Part shown: positions 44,709 through 53,221 of the stretch, one piece after another | Layout of the letters: each line of letters begins with the position of its first letter | Position numbering within the stretch: the stretch's first letter is position 1 | Source: Streptomyces sp. NBC_01775 | GTDB lineage: Bacteria; Actinomycetota; Actinomycetes; Streptomycetales; Streptomycetaceae | NCBI RefSeq assembly: GCF_035917675.1 | Contig: NZ_CP109104.1 | Location: forward strand, 682,001 to 746,000 | DNA: 64,000 bases | Direction of reading: 5' to 3' | The notes under the pieces: generated by a model | Database searches by the model: none | Seen by the model: only the letters and a program-made list of their open reading frames with translations | Told to the model about the DNA's origin: nothing | Made by a program: the position numbers and the translations under genes

Positions 44709-45867
44709 TTGCCGAGATGCGGATGTCGCGGGCGACGAGCATGCTCTGCACCTGGTTGGTCCCGTCGTAGATCTCGGTGATCTTCCCGTCACGAAGCCGG
44801 CGCTCCGCACCCATGTCGTCACGATCGCCGTCTTCGCCGAGCAGTTCGACACAGGCCGAGGCAACTCGGACGCCCAGCGCGGTGCAGTGCATCTTGACCA
44901 TCGCGACCTCGGCCGTCGGGTCCTCATCGCTGGCGTCGACCAGATCGCAGACCTCCCTCAGCATCGACCGTCCGGCTGCGGTCTCTGCCCGCAGCCGCGC
45001 CAGTTCGAACTGGAGGTCCTGGGCGGCGCGGGTTCGCGAGGACAGCAGGTCTCGCTCCGCGCAGTAGCGCACTGCGTCATCGAAAGCGCCCTGCGCGAAT
45101 CCGATCCCCTGGGCCGCCGCGCTGATACGCGACTTCGTGACCGATCGCAGAAGCAGGGGATAGCCCTCGCCCTCGTCGCCGAGTCGGGCAGCCGCGGGAA
45201 TCCGGCAGTCCTGGAAGCTGAGCGTGACAGTAGATGCGCCTTTCTGGCCCAGCTTCTTCATCGGCTTACCGGCTTCGAGCCCCACGGTGTTCGCCGTGTC
45301 GACGAGGAAGGCGGTGATGCCGTCCTTGCCGAGGCTCGGGTCGACCGTCGCGAAGAGAACGATGACATCGGCGACATCACCGTTCGAGATGAACGTCTTC
45401 TCGCCGTTGATCGTGTAGGAGTCGCCGTCACGACGCGCCGTCGTGCGCATCGTGGCGACGTCCGAACCGGCCCCGGGCTCGGTCAGAGCGATCGCTCCGA
45501 TCGCTGTTCCCCGGCAGATGGCGGGAATCCAGCGGGTGTGCTGATCGGGCCGCCCCTGCAGGTGGATCGGGTGCGCGCAGTGCATCTGCGTCATGTAGAC
45601 CGTCGATGTCGAACCACAAGCAGCCGCGATCCGGGAGAGAGCTTCGGCGTACGTCGTCGTGGAGGTCTCACAGCCGCCGAGCGACGCCGGCATCAGCAGT
45701 CCCCCGAGGCCAGCCTGAGCGAGCTCCTGGATGGACGACGACGGGAAGGCGCCGGTCCTGTCCACCGCCAGGGCGGCCGGGGCCACGGTCTGTGCGATCA
45801 CTCCGTCGAGAGCACTGATCACGGTGGCGTGATCTGCCGGGAGAGGCGGGTGAGCGGCGGGATTCAC
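44701..45867 (-). CDS. acyl-CoA dehydrogenase, second
   Basis: A 388-residue flavoprotein with ALTEPGAGSDVATMRTTA, INGEKTFISNGDVAD, ELLGEDGDRDDM in place of the usual HGGxGY segment, and the base in EIYDGTNQVQSML, where the common EGT is DGT. That Asp may be the catalytic base or the base may lie elsewhere, as in isovaleryl-type enzymes. The GTG start at 45867 follows GAGGAG by eight bases and lies four bases after the stop of the enoyl-CoA hydratase, implying coupled expression. Confidence 0.9.
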   Translation of the reverse strand: MNPAAHPPLPADHATVISALDGVIAQTVAPAALAVDRTGAFPSSSIQELAQAGLGGLLMPASLGGCETSTTTYAEALSRIAAACGSTSTVYMTQMHCAHPIHLQGRPDQHTRWIPAICRGTAIGAIALTEPGAGSDVATMRTTARRDGDSYTINGEKTFISNGDVADVIVLFATVDPSLGKDGITAFLVDTANTVGLEAGKPMKKLGQKGASTVTLSFQDCRIPAAARLGDEGEGYPLLLRSVTKSRISAAAQGIGFAQGAFDDAVRYCAERDLLSSRTRAAQDLQFELARLRAETAAGRSMLREVCDLVDASDEDPTAEVAMVKMHCTALGVRVASACVELLGEDGDRDDMGAERRLRDGKITEIYDGTNQVQSMLVARDIRISATV

Positions 45868-45871
45868 GGTG

Positions 45872-46648
45872 TCACTCCTCGGTGAAGACGGGCTTGCGCC
45901 GTTCGGCGAAGGACGTGATGCCCTCCTGCCCGTCAGCGGATGCGATCGACAGGGCGGCCAGCGCCGCCTCGTGTTCCAGGCTCGGCCCAGACGTGCCCTG
46001 CCGCGCGGCTTCGAGCAGGTTGGCCAGACCGGTGCGGCTGCCGGACGCGATCTGGCCCGCCGTCGCCTCGGCCTCGTCGCGCAGCTCGGCGGCCGGGACG
46101 GGCGGGACGGACAGCAGTCCGATCTCCCAGGCCCGGTGTGCGTCGATGCGCCCACCGGTCAGCATCAGGTGGAACGCTGCCGCCTTGCCCACGGCCCTGG
46201 ACAGACGCTGGGTGCCGCCGAATCCCGGGATGCAGCCGATCCGGGCCTCTGGGAGGCCGAACTGGCTGCGGTCGGAGGCGATGACCACGTGGCATGCCAG
46301 CATGAGTTCGAATCCACCGCCGAGCGCGAAGCCGTCCACCTCGGCCAGCACCGGAACGGGCGAGTGTTCGATCGCGGTCATGGCGCGGTGTCCCCGACGG
46401 ATGAAGGCATGCGCTTGGTCGGCGTCGAGGCCTCTGATCTCCTCGAGGTCGGCGCCGGCACTGAATGCCCGGTCTCCCGCGCCTCGGATGACCAGGCACC
46501 TCACCGCTGTCGTTTCCTCGGTGACGCGCCTGATCTCATCAGCAAGGTGATCCAGTACGGCACCGTTCAAGGCGTTGAGCCGGTCCGGACGGTTCAGAGT
46601 GATGCTGCGCACCTGCGCGGTCTCGTCCACCTCGATCAGGGAATCCAT
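45872..46648 (-). CDS. enoyl-CoA hydratase/isomerase, second
   Basis: A 258-residue crotonase with both oxyanion motifs (FSAGADLEEIRG and DGFALGGGFELMLACH) and both glutamate loops typical of hydratases, FGLPEARIGCIPGFGGTQRLSR. It is thus a likely true enoyl-CoA hydratase adding water to the product of the adjacent acyl-CoA dehydrogenases; BadK in alicyclic degradation is such an enzyme. The gene overlaps the CoA-transferase end by 13 bases and the next acyl-CoA dehydrogenase starts four bases after it. Confidence 0.92.
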   Translation of the reverse strand: MDSLIEVDETAQVRSITLNRPDRLNALNGAVLDHLADEIRRVTEETTAVRCLVIRGAGDRAFSAGADLEEIRGLDADQAHAFIRRGHRAMTAIEHSPVPVLAEVDGFALGGGFELMLACHVVIASDRSQFGLPEARIGCIPGFGGTQRLSRAVGKAAAFHLMLTGGRIDAHRAWEIGLLSVPPVPAAELRDEAEATAGQIASGSRTGLANLLEAARQGTSGPSLEHEAALAALSIASADGQEGITSFAERRKPVFTEE

Positions 46649-47838
46649 ATGACATCCGCCTCCACGAGGTCTGCGATCTTCTCCTCGTCGAATCCCGCTT
46701 CCGCCAGGATCTCACTGCCGTGCTCTCCCCGGAGTGGGGCCGGCAGGCGGGGTGCCCGGCTGCTCTGCGAGCCGAGGCGCCACGGGCTCCCGACGCCTTG
46801 GAAGGTGCCTGCCCGAGGGTGAGCCTGATTGACGATCGCCTCACGAGCCTTCACCTGAGGATCGTCGACGACCTCGGACAGCGAGTTGATCTGTGCGCAG
46901 GGCACGCCGACGGTTTGCAGGGCCTTGAGTGCCTCTTGCGAGGTCATCGTGCTCAGGACCGACTGGAAGGCGTCGACGGCCTCGGCTCGGCGGGCGCGGC
47001 GTCCGGCGTTCGTGGCCAGGTCGGGTCGCTGAGCCAGCTCATCAAGGTCAAGAGCCGCGCAGGCACGCAGCCAGAGTCGATCGTTCCCGACAGCGACCAC
47101 GATGGGGCGGTCACTCGTCTGGAACGTCTGGTAGATCGCCACCACGGAGTCGGTGCCACCACACGGACGGGGTTCGGGTTCACCGGCGAGGTAGCTGGCG
47201 ATGCGGGGCGACATGAAGGCGAGGTCGGCCTCGAGCAGGGAGACGTCGATGACTTCGCCGACACCGTGCCGCTGCTGCCTCACCAACGCGGCGGCGACGG
47301 CGTACGCGGCGACGGTGCCCGCTGCGACATCGGACAGGGCCGTGCTTACGCGTTGTGGAACGCCGTCCGCGCCGGTGACGCTCATCATTCCGGAGCGGGC
47401 CTGGGCGATCAGGTCGTATCCCGGCAGTGCGGCATCGGGACCATCGATTCCGAACCCCGAGAGCGCGCAGATCACCAGCCGCGGAAAGCGTTCGCGCAGT
47501 GCGTCGAGCCCCAATCCGTGCCGCTCCAGCTTGGCCGGGTTCAGGTTCTCGATGAACACGTCCGCGGCTTCCAGCAACCGGAAGAGCACCTCGCGCCCCT
47601 GTTCGGTGCGGATGTCGAGGCAAAGGCTCTTCTTGTTGCGGTTGACTGAGAGGAACCACGCTGCTTCCCCGTTGAGAAAGGGCGGCCCCCACCCACGGGC
47701 GTCATCTCCGCGCACGGGCTCGATCTTGATGACCTCCGCCCCCATGTCGCCGAGGTACATCGACGTGGTCGGCGCTGCGTACGACGACGAGATGTCGACC
47801 ACGGTGACGCCGTGCAGGGGGGCAAGGGGTTCATTCAT
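46636..47838 (-). CDS. CaiB/BaiF family III CoA-transferase, second
   Basis: A 400-residue CoA-transferase with LHGVTVVDISSSYAAPTTS, LGDMGAEVIKIEPVRGDDAR, NRNKKSLCLDIRTEQG, and the catalytic aspartate in LPGYDLIAQARSG. It would activate a carboxylic acid of the cluster at the expense of another CoA ester, avoiding ATP cost. ATG at 47838 with GGAGG six bases upstream. It overlaps the downstream hydratase gene by 13 bases. The low resemblance to the CoA-transferase at 2379 outside the motifs suggests a different substrate. Confidence 0.92.
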   Translation of the reverse strand: MNEPLAPLHGVTVVDISSSYAAPTTSMYLGDMGAEVIKIEPVRGDDARGWGPPFLNGEAAWFLSVNRNKKSLCLDIRTEQGREVLFRLLEAADVFIENLNPAKLERHGLGLDALRERFPRLVICALSGFGIDGPDAALPGYDLIAQARSGMMSVTGADGVPQRVSTALSDVAAGTVAAYAVAAALVRQQRHGVGEVIDVSLLEADLAFMSPRIASYLAGEPEPRPCGGTDSVVAIYQTFQTSDRPIVVAVGNDRLWLRACAALDLDELAQRPDLATNAGRRARRAEAVDAFQSVLSTMTSQEALKALQTVGVPCAQINSLSEVVDDPQVKAREAIVNQAHPRAGTFQGVGSPWRLGSQSSRAPRLPAPLRGEHGSEILAEAGFDEEKIADLVEADVIWIP

Positions 47839-47894
47839 GAAGCCTCCGTCCTCGGGTGGTGGTTGGTCGCGGGGCGGGACGCGAGTCGCGGCCC

Positions 47895-48851
47895 TCACGC
47901 CTCCCCCTCAGCCCTGCCCAGACGCCGTGCGGCGACCTGTGCCACGAGAGCCCGACGGCCGCCCCCGCGCGCCCGTACGCTCAACGCGTCGCGCAGCAGG
48001 CCCGCCACGGGGTATTCGTCGATGTATCCGTAGCCGCCATGGACTTGGATCGCGTCCAGGCACACGTCCACGGCGGCCCGGCCGGCAAGGGCCAGTACCT
48101 CAGCTGTGTCGAGGTCGCCGGCAGCGGCGCGGCCGAGCATCGAGCGCACAGCGCAGATACGGATCTGCATCTCGGCGAGCATGGCGCGCAGACCGGCGAA
48201 CGCGCTGATCGGGGACCCGAACTGACGCCGTTCGGCGGCGTATGTCTCAGCCGTGACCAGCGCGCGCTCCGAGAGGCCGAGGGCCACGGCGCCTGTGAAG
48301 AGATCCCAGTCCCGCGCGATGGCCAGTGCGACGGTGTCCGGCAGCTCTTCGGTGGTGTCGCCGAGCCGTACGGTCCTGAGGGCGGCTTCGCTCAATCCGC
48401 TGCGCCGCGCTCCCTCCGCGCCCTCCACCACGAGTGAGTCCCAGGGGGCGAGGGTCGCCGAGCCCGTGCCGCGGTCGAGGAGCACCACAGCGCGGGAAGC
48501 GATCAAGGTGGGCACAGCTGCCGTCCACGGGTCAGCCGAGGGATTGATGACCGCGGAGGTCACGTCCCTGGTGTCGGCGTCGGCCGTGTCGAGGGCCGCG
48601 AGACCACGTTGTGCGGCGAGCCGGCCGGCGAGGGCGAACGCGGCCGAGGGCGAAAAGTGAGCGGTCGTCCGAACAGTGCCGATGAGCCAGTCGAGTGCAT
48701 CGTCGAACTCGGCTGTCTCGCGTGCCAGGTCGAGGACATCGGCAGCCTGCAGCGTCGCGCGGATCACGTCGGCGTCGCTCCCGTCAGAGGAAACGAGCCT
48801 CTTCCGCAGGACGTCGAGGAAGTCGTCGAGTTCGGGGTTGCGCCCGGTCAT
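47895..48851 (-). CDS. acyl-CoA dehydrogenase-like protein lacking the usual catalytic glutamate
   Basis: A 318-residue protein, 60-70 residues shorter than typical acyl-CoA dehydrogenases. The C-terminal helical domain is recognisable (ERRQFGSPISAFAGLRAMLAEM, IQVHGGYGYIDEYPVAGLLRDAL), but after LLRDAL the EGT-type base segment is replaced by SVRARGGGRRALV. The N-terminal helical and FAD-loop motifs are also degenerate, with no SEPxAGSD. It may be the inactive partner in a heteromeric (alpha2beta2) dehydrogenase, as known for steroid-type FadE pairs, together with one of the other two. Start overlaps the BadI-like gene stop (ATGA). Confidence 0.75.
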   Translation of the reverse strand: MTGRNPELDDFLDVLRKRLVSSDGSDADVIRATLQAADVLDLARETAEFDDALDWLIGTVRTTAHFSPSAAFALAGRLAAQRGLAALDTADADTRDVTSAVINPSADPWTAAVPTLIASRAVVLLDRGTGSATLAPWDSLVVEGAEGARRSGLSEAALRTVRLGDTTEELPDTVALAIARDWDLFTGAVALGLSERALVTAETYAAERRQFGSPISAFAGLRAMLAEMQIRICAVRSMLGRAAAGDLDTAEVLALAGRAAVDVCLDAIQVHGGYGYIDEYPVAGLLRDALSVRARGGGRRALVAQVAARRLGRAEGEA

Positions 48852-49624
48852 CGGTAGAACCTGTCGCGGCTGGGGGCCCGGCGCGCTTCGAAGGACTCCG
48901 ACATTTCGGTGGCCTCCTCGGTGCTTCGGTAGGCGGTGAGCAGGAGGTCGTGGGCGAGACGTGCCTGTCCGGCCACGCCGGTGTGGCGGCTTGAGAAGGC
49001 TGTCTTGAGGGCCGCCAGGGCGAACGGACCACGCTGACGCAGCTCCTGGGCGACCTCGACGGCCCGGCCGGCCACGGGGCGGTCGGTCGCCACCTCGTTG
49101 ACCAGACCCATGGCCAGGGCTTCCTGGGCGGAGTACTTGCGGTTCAGGTACCACATCTCCTTCGCCCGGCGGCGGCCGATCGTCTCCTCGAGGTACCAGG
49201 TGCCGAAGCCCGCGTCGAAGCTGCCGACGAGTGGGCCCACCTGGCGGAAGACGGCGTGTTCGGCGGCGATCGTGAGGTCACACACGACCTGGAGCACGTT
49301 GCCACCGCCGACGGCGTACCCATTGACCGCGGCGATCACTGGCTTGGGCATCGCATCGATGAACTCGTAGAGGTCGATGACCGGCATCACGCTGGAGTAG
49401 TCGAGCGACTCGACCTCCTCGTGCTCTCCCCCGATGCAGAAGAACTTGTCACCGGCGCCGGTGAGGACTGCGACGTCGATCTCCGGGGTCTGCCGTACCG
49501 TCTGGAACGCTGCGAGCAGCTCCCGCGCTGTCTCGAACCTCAGCTTGTTGCCACGGTCAGGTCGGTTGATCGTGATCACCGCGACGCCGTCCTCGACGGC
49601 GACAGTGATGTCCTCATAGCTCAT
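48848..49624 (-). CDS. BadI/MenB-like crotonase, possible 2-ketocyclohexanecarboxyl-CoA hydrolase
   Basis: A 258-residue crotonase of the MenB/BadI branch. Diagnostic features are NGYAVGGGNVLQVVCDLTIA and GPLVGSFDAGFGTWYLE with Asp137, then MWYLNRKYSAQEALAMGLVNEV; they match BadI (ring opening of 2-ketocyclohexanecarboxyl-CoA to pimelyl-CoA) and MenB (reverse Claisen chemistry), as remembered from those families. No menaquinone genes are near, and CoA-ester dehydrogenases and hydratases surround it, so ring cleavage of an alicyclic or polycyclic acid is favoured. The ATG has no strong ribosome-binding site in its upstream tract. First gene of the leftward cluster; a promoter lies at 49797-49824. 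Confidence 0.8.
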   Translation of the reverse strand: MSYEDITVAVEDGVAVITINRPDRGNKLRFETARELLAAFQTVRQTPEIDVAVLTGAGDKFFCIGGEHEEVESLDYSSVMPVIDLYEFIDAMPKPVIAAVNGYAVGGGNVLQVVCDLTIAAEHAVFRQVGPLVGSFDAGFGTWYLEETIGRRRAKEMWYLNRKYSAQEALAMGLVNEVATDRPVAGRAVEVAQELRQRGPFALAALKTAFSSRHTGVAGQARLAHDLLLTAYRSTEEATEMSESFEARRAPSRDRFYR

Positions 49625-49796
49625 GGACTCAGCTCCTGGTTCGACGAGTTGCCCCGTTCAGGCTTCCTCTGTAGCGAGTCGCGGCGGGCAGCCACTGGCA
49701 GAACGTCTGGCGGCTCTGCTGCTCAGGCGACCTCACTGGCCCTCTACGCCTCGACTACTTGATCGGTTTTTCATACACGCGAAAAAGTTTGACAAT

Positions 49797-49833
49797 AGAA
49801 TAGCTTGTCCAAGAACCTTGTCAAGAATCTTGG
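49797..49833 (-). promoter_or_regulatory. minus-strand promoter with overlapping 25-bp palindrome
   Basis: On the minus strand TTGACA (49819-49824) and TATTCT (49797-49802) are 16 bases apart and face the BadI-like gene. The palindrome 49809-49833 has outer arms CCAAGA and TCTTGG around an inner CTTGTCAAG, centred on 49821, so it covers the -35 box. Its size and symmetry suit a TetR- or LacI-type repressor, but no such gene is in the window. It also lies 61 bases upstream of the divergent 3-hydroxyacyl-CoA dehydrogenase start and could control both. Confidence 0.65.
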
Positions 49834-49893
49834 AGATCGCCGGCGCTGACCACGGCGCGGCGATTCGGGCACGACGACGTCGAGGAGACGCTG

Positions 49894-51417
49894 ATGTCAC
49901 AGCCGCTGGTCCCCATCTGCGTGATCGGAGCGGGCACGATGGGCCGGGGAATCGCACAGGTTGCCCTCGCATCCGGCCACCCTGTGCACTTGGTCGACCC
50001 AGACGCGGCGCAGCTGGCCGCAGCAGAGTCCGAGATCATCACCCGCCTCACCCGGAAGGACCCCGCGGCGGGCGCCCTGGTCGAGGAGCGCCTGGACCTC
50101 CTCACCGATCTCACACAGGCGCGGACGGACCCGCGGACCATCGTCATCGAGGCCATCCTCGAGCGCCTGGACGTCAAACAGACCGTCCTCCGGCGCGCCG
50201 CGGATCACTTCGGGACGTCCTGCATCCTCGCTACGAACACCTCGTCGCTCTCGGTCACCGCCATCGCCGCCGGTGTCCCGGACCCGTCACGAGTGGTCGG
50301 CATGCACTTCTTCAACCCGGTCCCCGTCATGAGGCTCGTCGAGGTCGTGAGAGGCCTGCAGAGCGACGACGAAGCCGTGGACGCCATCACCGAGCTCGCC
50401 GAGCGGTGGGGGAAGTCGGTCGCTCACGTCCGGTCCGTGCCCGGATTCATCGTCAACCGGGTCGCCCGGGCGTTCTACGGGGAGTCGCTCAGGCTCGTCG
50501 AGGAACGTGCCGGCACACCGGAGACGATCGACGAGCTCATGCGCGCGGCCGGCGGATTCCGCATGGGCCCCTTCGAGCTGATGGACCTGATCGGCAACGA
50601 CGTCAACTTCGCTGTCACGCGGACGGTCTGGGCCTCCTACGACTACGACCCGAGGTTCGCGCCCTCGCTCATTCAGAGCGAAATCGTCGCGGCCGGACGC
50701 CTGGGCCGAAAGACAGGACAGGGCTTCTTCGAGTACGGCGAGTCGGTTGAGCGACCGCTCCCCCGGGCCGCGGATGTCGATGCCGCGGCCCAGGCACGCG
50801 ATATCACCATGATTCTCCACGGGTCGGACGACCAGCTGGGGACACTCCTGACCCGGGCCGGCGTCGAGTTCGGCCGGACGGAGAGCGAGGACCCCCACAT
50901 CGAGTTCGTCGGCGCGGGCTCCGTCCTGATCACACGGGGGCTGACCGCACGCGAGGAAACGTCCCGGCGAGGTGAACCCGTGCTCCTGCTCGACCGCTGC
51001 CTCGCTCCCTCGACGGCGACGGCCGTCGCCCTCGCATCGACGGACGCTCCACTCGCCGACGCTGTCATAGCTCTGCTGCACCGGGCCGGGGTGCGCGCCT
51101 TCCCCGTCGCCGACGTACCCGGTCTCGTCGTCGCCAGGATTCTCTCGATGATCGCGAACGAGGCGTGGGAGACCGCCTATCACGACGTCGCGAGTCCTGG
51201 TGACATCGACAACGCGATGGTCCTGGGCACCAACTACCCGATGGGCCCGTTCGCTTGGAGCGCGCAGTGGTCATCGCACAGGGTCCTTGAGCTGCTCGAC
51301 GCACTGTGGTCGTCGTATCACGACCCTAGGTACCGTGCCAGCTTCGCGTTGCGCACGGCTGCTCCGGCCTCGTCGCTCGCCAACCGCCAGGCTAAGGAAG
51401 CGAGGAGCCACGTCTGA
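49894..51417 (+). CDS. 3-hydroxyacyl-CoA dehydrogenase, PaaH-type with two C-terminal domains
   Basis: A 507-residue NAD-dependent enzyme. Rossmann motif VIGAGTMGRGIAQVA at residues 9-23, ATNTSSLSVTAIA with the catalytic serine, GMHFFNPVPVMRLVEVV with the catalytic histidine, and the first dimerisation domain VPGFIVNRVARAFYGESLRL. A second 3HCDH C-terminal domain (VPGLVVARILSMIANEAWE) follows after about residue 410; this is the PaaH/3-hydroxyadipyl-CoA layout. It would oxidise the hydroxyacyl-CoA made by the hydratases opposite. GAGGAGACGCTG precedes the ATG. A hairpin immediately follows the stop. Confidence 0.93.
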   Translation: MSQPLVPICVIGAGTMGRGIAQVALASGHPVHLVDPDAAQLAAAESEIITRLTRKDPAAGALVEERLDLLTDLTQARTDPRTIVIEAILERLDVKQTVLRRAADHFGTSCILATNTSSLSVTAIAAGVPDPSRVVGMHFFNPVPVMRLVEVVRGLQSDDEAVDAITELAERWGKSVAHVRSVPGFIVNRVARAFYGESLRLVEERAGTPETIDELMRAAGGFRMGPFELMDLIGNDVNFAVTRTVWASYDYDPRFAPSLIQSEIVAAGRLGRKTGQGFFEYGESVERPLPRAADVDAAAQARDITMILHGSDDQLGTLLTRAGVEFGRTESEDPHIEFVGAGSVLITRGLTAREETSRRGEPVLLLDRCLAPSTATAVALASTDAPLADAVIALLHRAGVRAFPVADVPGLVVARILSMIANEAWETAYHDVASPGDIDNAMVLGTNYPMGPFAWSAQWSSHRVLELLDALWSSYHDPRYRASFALRTAAPASSLANRQAKEARSHV

Positions 51418-51421
51418 ACCG

Positions 51422-51443
51422 GGGTGCCGCACCACCGGCACCC
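51422..51443 (+). terminator. hairpin terminator after the 3-hydroxyacyl-CoA dehydrogenase
   Basis: GGGTGCCG at 51422-51429 and its perfect complement at 51436-51443 enclose a six-base loop, starting five bases beyond the stop codon. Confidence 0.72.
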
Positions 51444-51558
51444 TGCTCGATGCCCTGCCGCGGCGGCGGCACTCTTCGACGCGAGGGTTCCAAAGCGCCT
51501 CCGGTGGCTGTGCCAATGAGCAGCGCTCACTGGCACAGCTACTCCGACTGCATCTGGG

Positions 51559-51906
51559 TCAGGGCCAGGACCCCGGTGTGTGGACTGCCAGGAAAACGCA
51601 GAGCGTCAGCTGCACCGCCCCGTTAACTCGGTGCCCGATCCGCAGCAGCACGACGGCCGTTACGCCGCCCGCCACGGCCAGAGCGCCGAAGCCCAGCACT
51701 GGCGCCCGGTCCAGGGGCGGCACGCTGTTCGCTGTCTGTCCGGCGCCAGCGTCCATCCGGCCCAGTCCCCGGACGGCGAGCACGATGACGACCAACAGCC
51801 CGGCCGCCACGTCCGCCACGTCCGCCACCAGTACGAGAAGCAGGAGGCAACCTGCGGTGAGGGGACCGTTTCCGCTGGAGGGCTGCTTGTCCGCAAGTTC
51901 GGGCAT
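51559..51906 (-). CDS. small membrane protein of unknown function
   Basis: A 115-residue protein with three hydrophobic segments: GCLLLLVLVADVADVAAGLL (about 20-42), LGFGALAVAGGVTAVVLL (about 71-88) and NGAVQLTLCVFLAVH (about 94-109). It resembles the small three-helix actinobacterial proteins annotated as DUF6234 from memory, but I cannot confirm this. No clear ribosome-binding site. It is monocistronic, convergent with the 3-hydroxyacyl-CoA dehydrogenase, and has no obvious link to the catabolic genes. Confidence 0.6.
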   Translation of the reverse strand: MPELADKQPSSGNGPLTAGCLLLLVLVADVADVAAGLLVVIVLAVRGLGRMDAGAGQTANSVPPLDRAPVLGFGALAVAGGVTAVVLLRIGHRVNGAVQLTLCVFLAVHTPGSWP

Positions 51907-52215
51907 GGCTCAACGATCGCGCGGAATCCACCCTGCCGAACGGCCCGTCGCCGACTCGCAACCCAGGCGCACTCCGCTCCTTATAGGCCTGCCCGGCCCC
52001 GGTGACCGCTCCGATTCCGGCAACGCACGACCAATACTCGCCGGCAAGGACGACACCGTTCCTCAGGACGAGTGGCCATGGCCTGCTCGACGAGCACACG
52101 GTTCTGCGAGCGTCGGCCAGAGACGAGGAGGCCCCCGGCCTCCTCCGGCCACCGACGCCAGGGGCCTGACTGCCACAGCCCCCGTCGCGAATCCTGCCGC
52201 ACGCGAATGGAGGAC
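51907..52215. other. non-coding gap with a terminator
   Basis: No gene in 309 bases. It carries a strong hairpin at 52125-52145 that ends the Fbp-type importer transcript, and presumably the promoter of the small membrane protein. Confidence 0.5.
52125..52145 (-). terminator. hairpin terminator of the Fbp-type importer
   Basis: GAGGAGGCC (52125-52133) and GGCCTCCTC (52137-52145) form a perfect nine-pair stem with a three-base loop, about 70 bases beyond the binding-protein stop on the minus strand. Confidence 0.7.
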
Positions 52216-53199
52216 CTATCCGCGCCCGAAGATCTCGCGCAACTTGGTCGCCCATGCGGCCACGCGCTCCGGTGGTGTCTCCTTTTCCGAGAGCATGGTC
52301 ATGTTGCTGACGTCGAGGGTCCCCGGCACGTCCGGTAGCGAACTGCCGGCATCGCCGCCTCCGTTGAACGCCGCCTGGCCTTCGGGCGAGAGCATGAAGT
52401 CGATGACTTCCTGTGCGTCGTCCTGGCGCGGCGACTTCTTCAGGAGGCCCGCGATGAACGGCGTCGCCCACCCCTTGTCGATCAGCACCGAGTCGATGGG
52501 CGCCCCACGCTCCTCGAGGTCGTGGACGACCGCAGGGCTGGCCGTGTAAGCGACGCCTATCTCACCGGAGGCGACCGCCTGAGCCATGGGAATCAGCGAG
52601 GGGTAGAACTTGGGGTCCTGCTTCGCCAGGGCCGGAAGGTAGTCCCGCCCGTTGGTGTTCTCGAGGTACTGCAGGTAGGACGCCAATACCGCACTCATCG
52701 TGTCGCGCACGCCGAGCCGCCCCTTCACCTCAGGAGCGAGCAGGTCCTTCCACGTCTTGAATCCCTCAGGGAAGACATCGGTGTTCCACACGATCATGCT
52801 GAACGGCGAGTAGGAGACGACCGGCGCGTACCCCTTGACGCCCCAGCCGGGGTAGCCGGCCGCGGACGGCGCCTTGATCGGCACCAGGTTCTTCTTGTTC
52901 TTCCGGAACCAGCTGTCCCCGGACATGATGAAGATGTCAGCGCCGTCCGCACCGCTCGCGATCTCGGCGTCCACCTTCGGCACCAGGTCGGACGCACCGC
53001 GAGTGATCTTCAGCGTGATCCCCGGGTGGGCTCGGTTGAACGCCTTCTCGAAGCGCTCGTTCTGCGACGGCGCCGCGACGCTATAAGCACGAACTGTCTT
53101 GCTGTCGGCACCGAACGCGTCGGTCACGGCTCCGCATCCCGCGAGACCGGGGAGCGCGAGCAGGACGCTGGAGACCGCCACGGCCCTTCGGACGTTCAT
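52216..53199 (-). CDS. ABC importer substrate-binding lipoprotein, Fbp/PotD-type
   Basis: A 327-residue exported lipoprotein with a signal peptide and lipobox LPGLAGCG. The mature part has the two-lobed fold of iron(III)/thiamine/2-aminoethylphosphonate binders: VRAYSVAAPSQNERFEKAFNRAHPG, GADIFIMSGDSWF, YSPFSMIVWNTDVFPEG and GEIGVAYTASPAV. The tyrosine pair typical of ferric-ion binders is not evident, so a phosphonate, thiamine-like or organic ligand is more likely. ATG at 53199 follows AGGAGAAGTCG. It is the last gene of a three-gene operon with permease and ATPase. Confidence 0.88.
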   Translation of the reverse strand: MNVRRAVAVSSVLLALPGLAGCGAVTDAFGADSKTVRAYSVAAPSQNERFEKAFNRAHPGITLKITRGASDLVPKVDAEIASGADGADIFIMSGDSWFRKNKKNLVPIKAPSAAGYPGWGVKGYAPVVSYSPFSMIVWNTDVFPEGFKTWKDLLAPEVKGRLGVRDTMSAVLASYLQYLENTNGRDYLPALAKQDPKFYPSLIPMAQAVASGEIGVAYTASPAVVHDLEERGAPIDSVLIDKGWATPFIAGLLKKSPRQDDAQEVIDFMLSPEGQAAFNGGGDAGSSLPDVPGTLDVSNMTMLSEKETPPERVAAWATKLREIFGRG

Positions 53200-53221
53200 C
53201 GACTTCTCCTTGAACCTTCGG

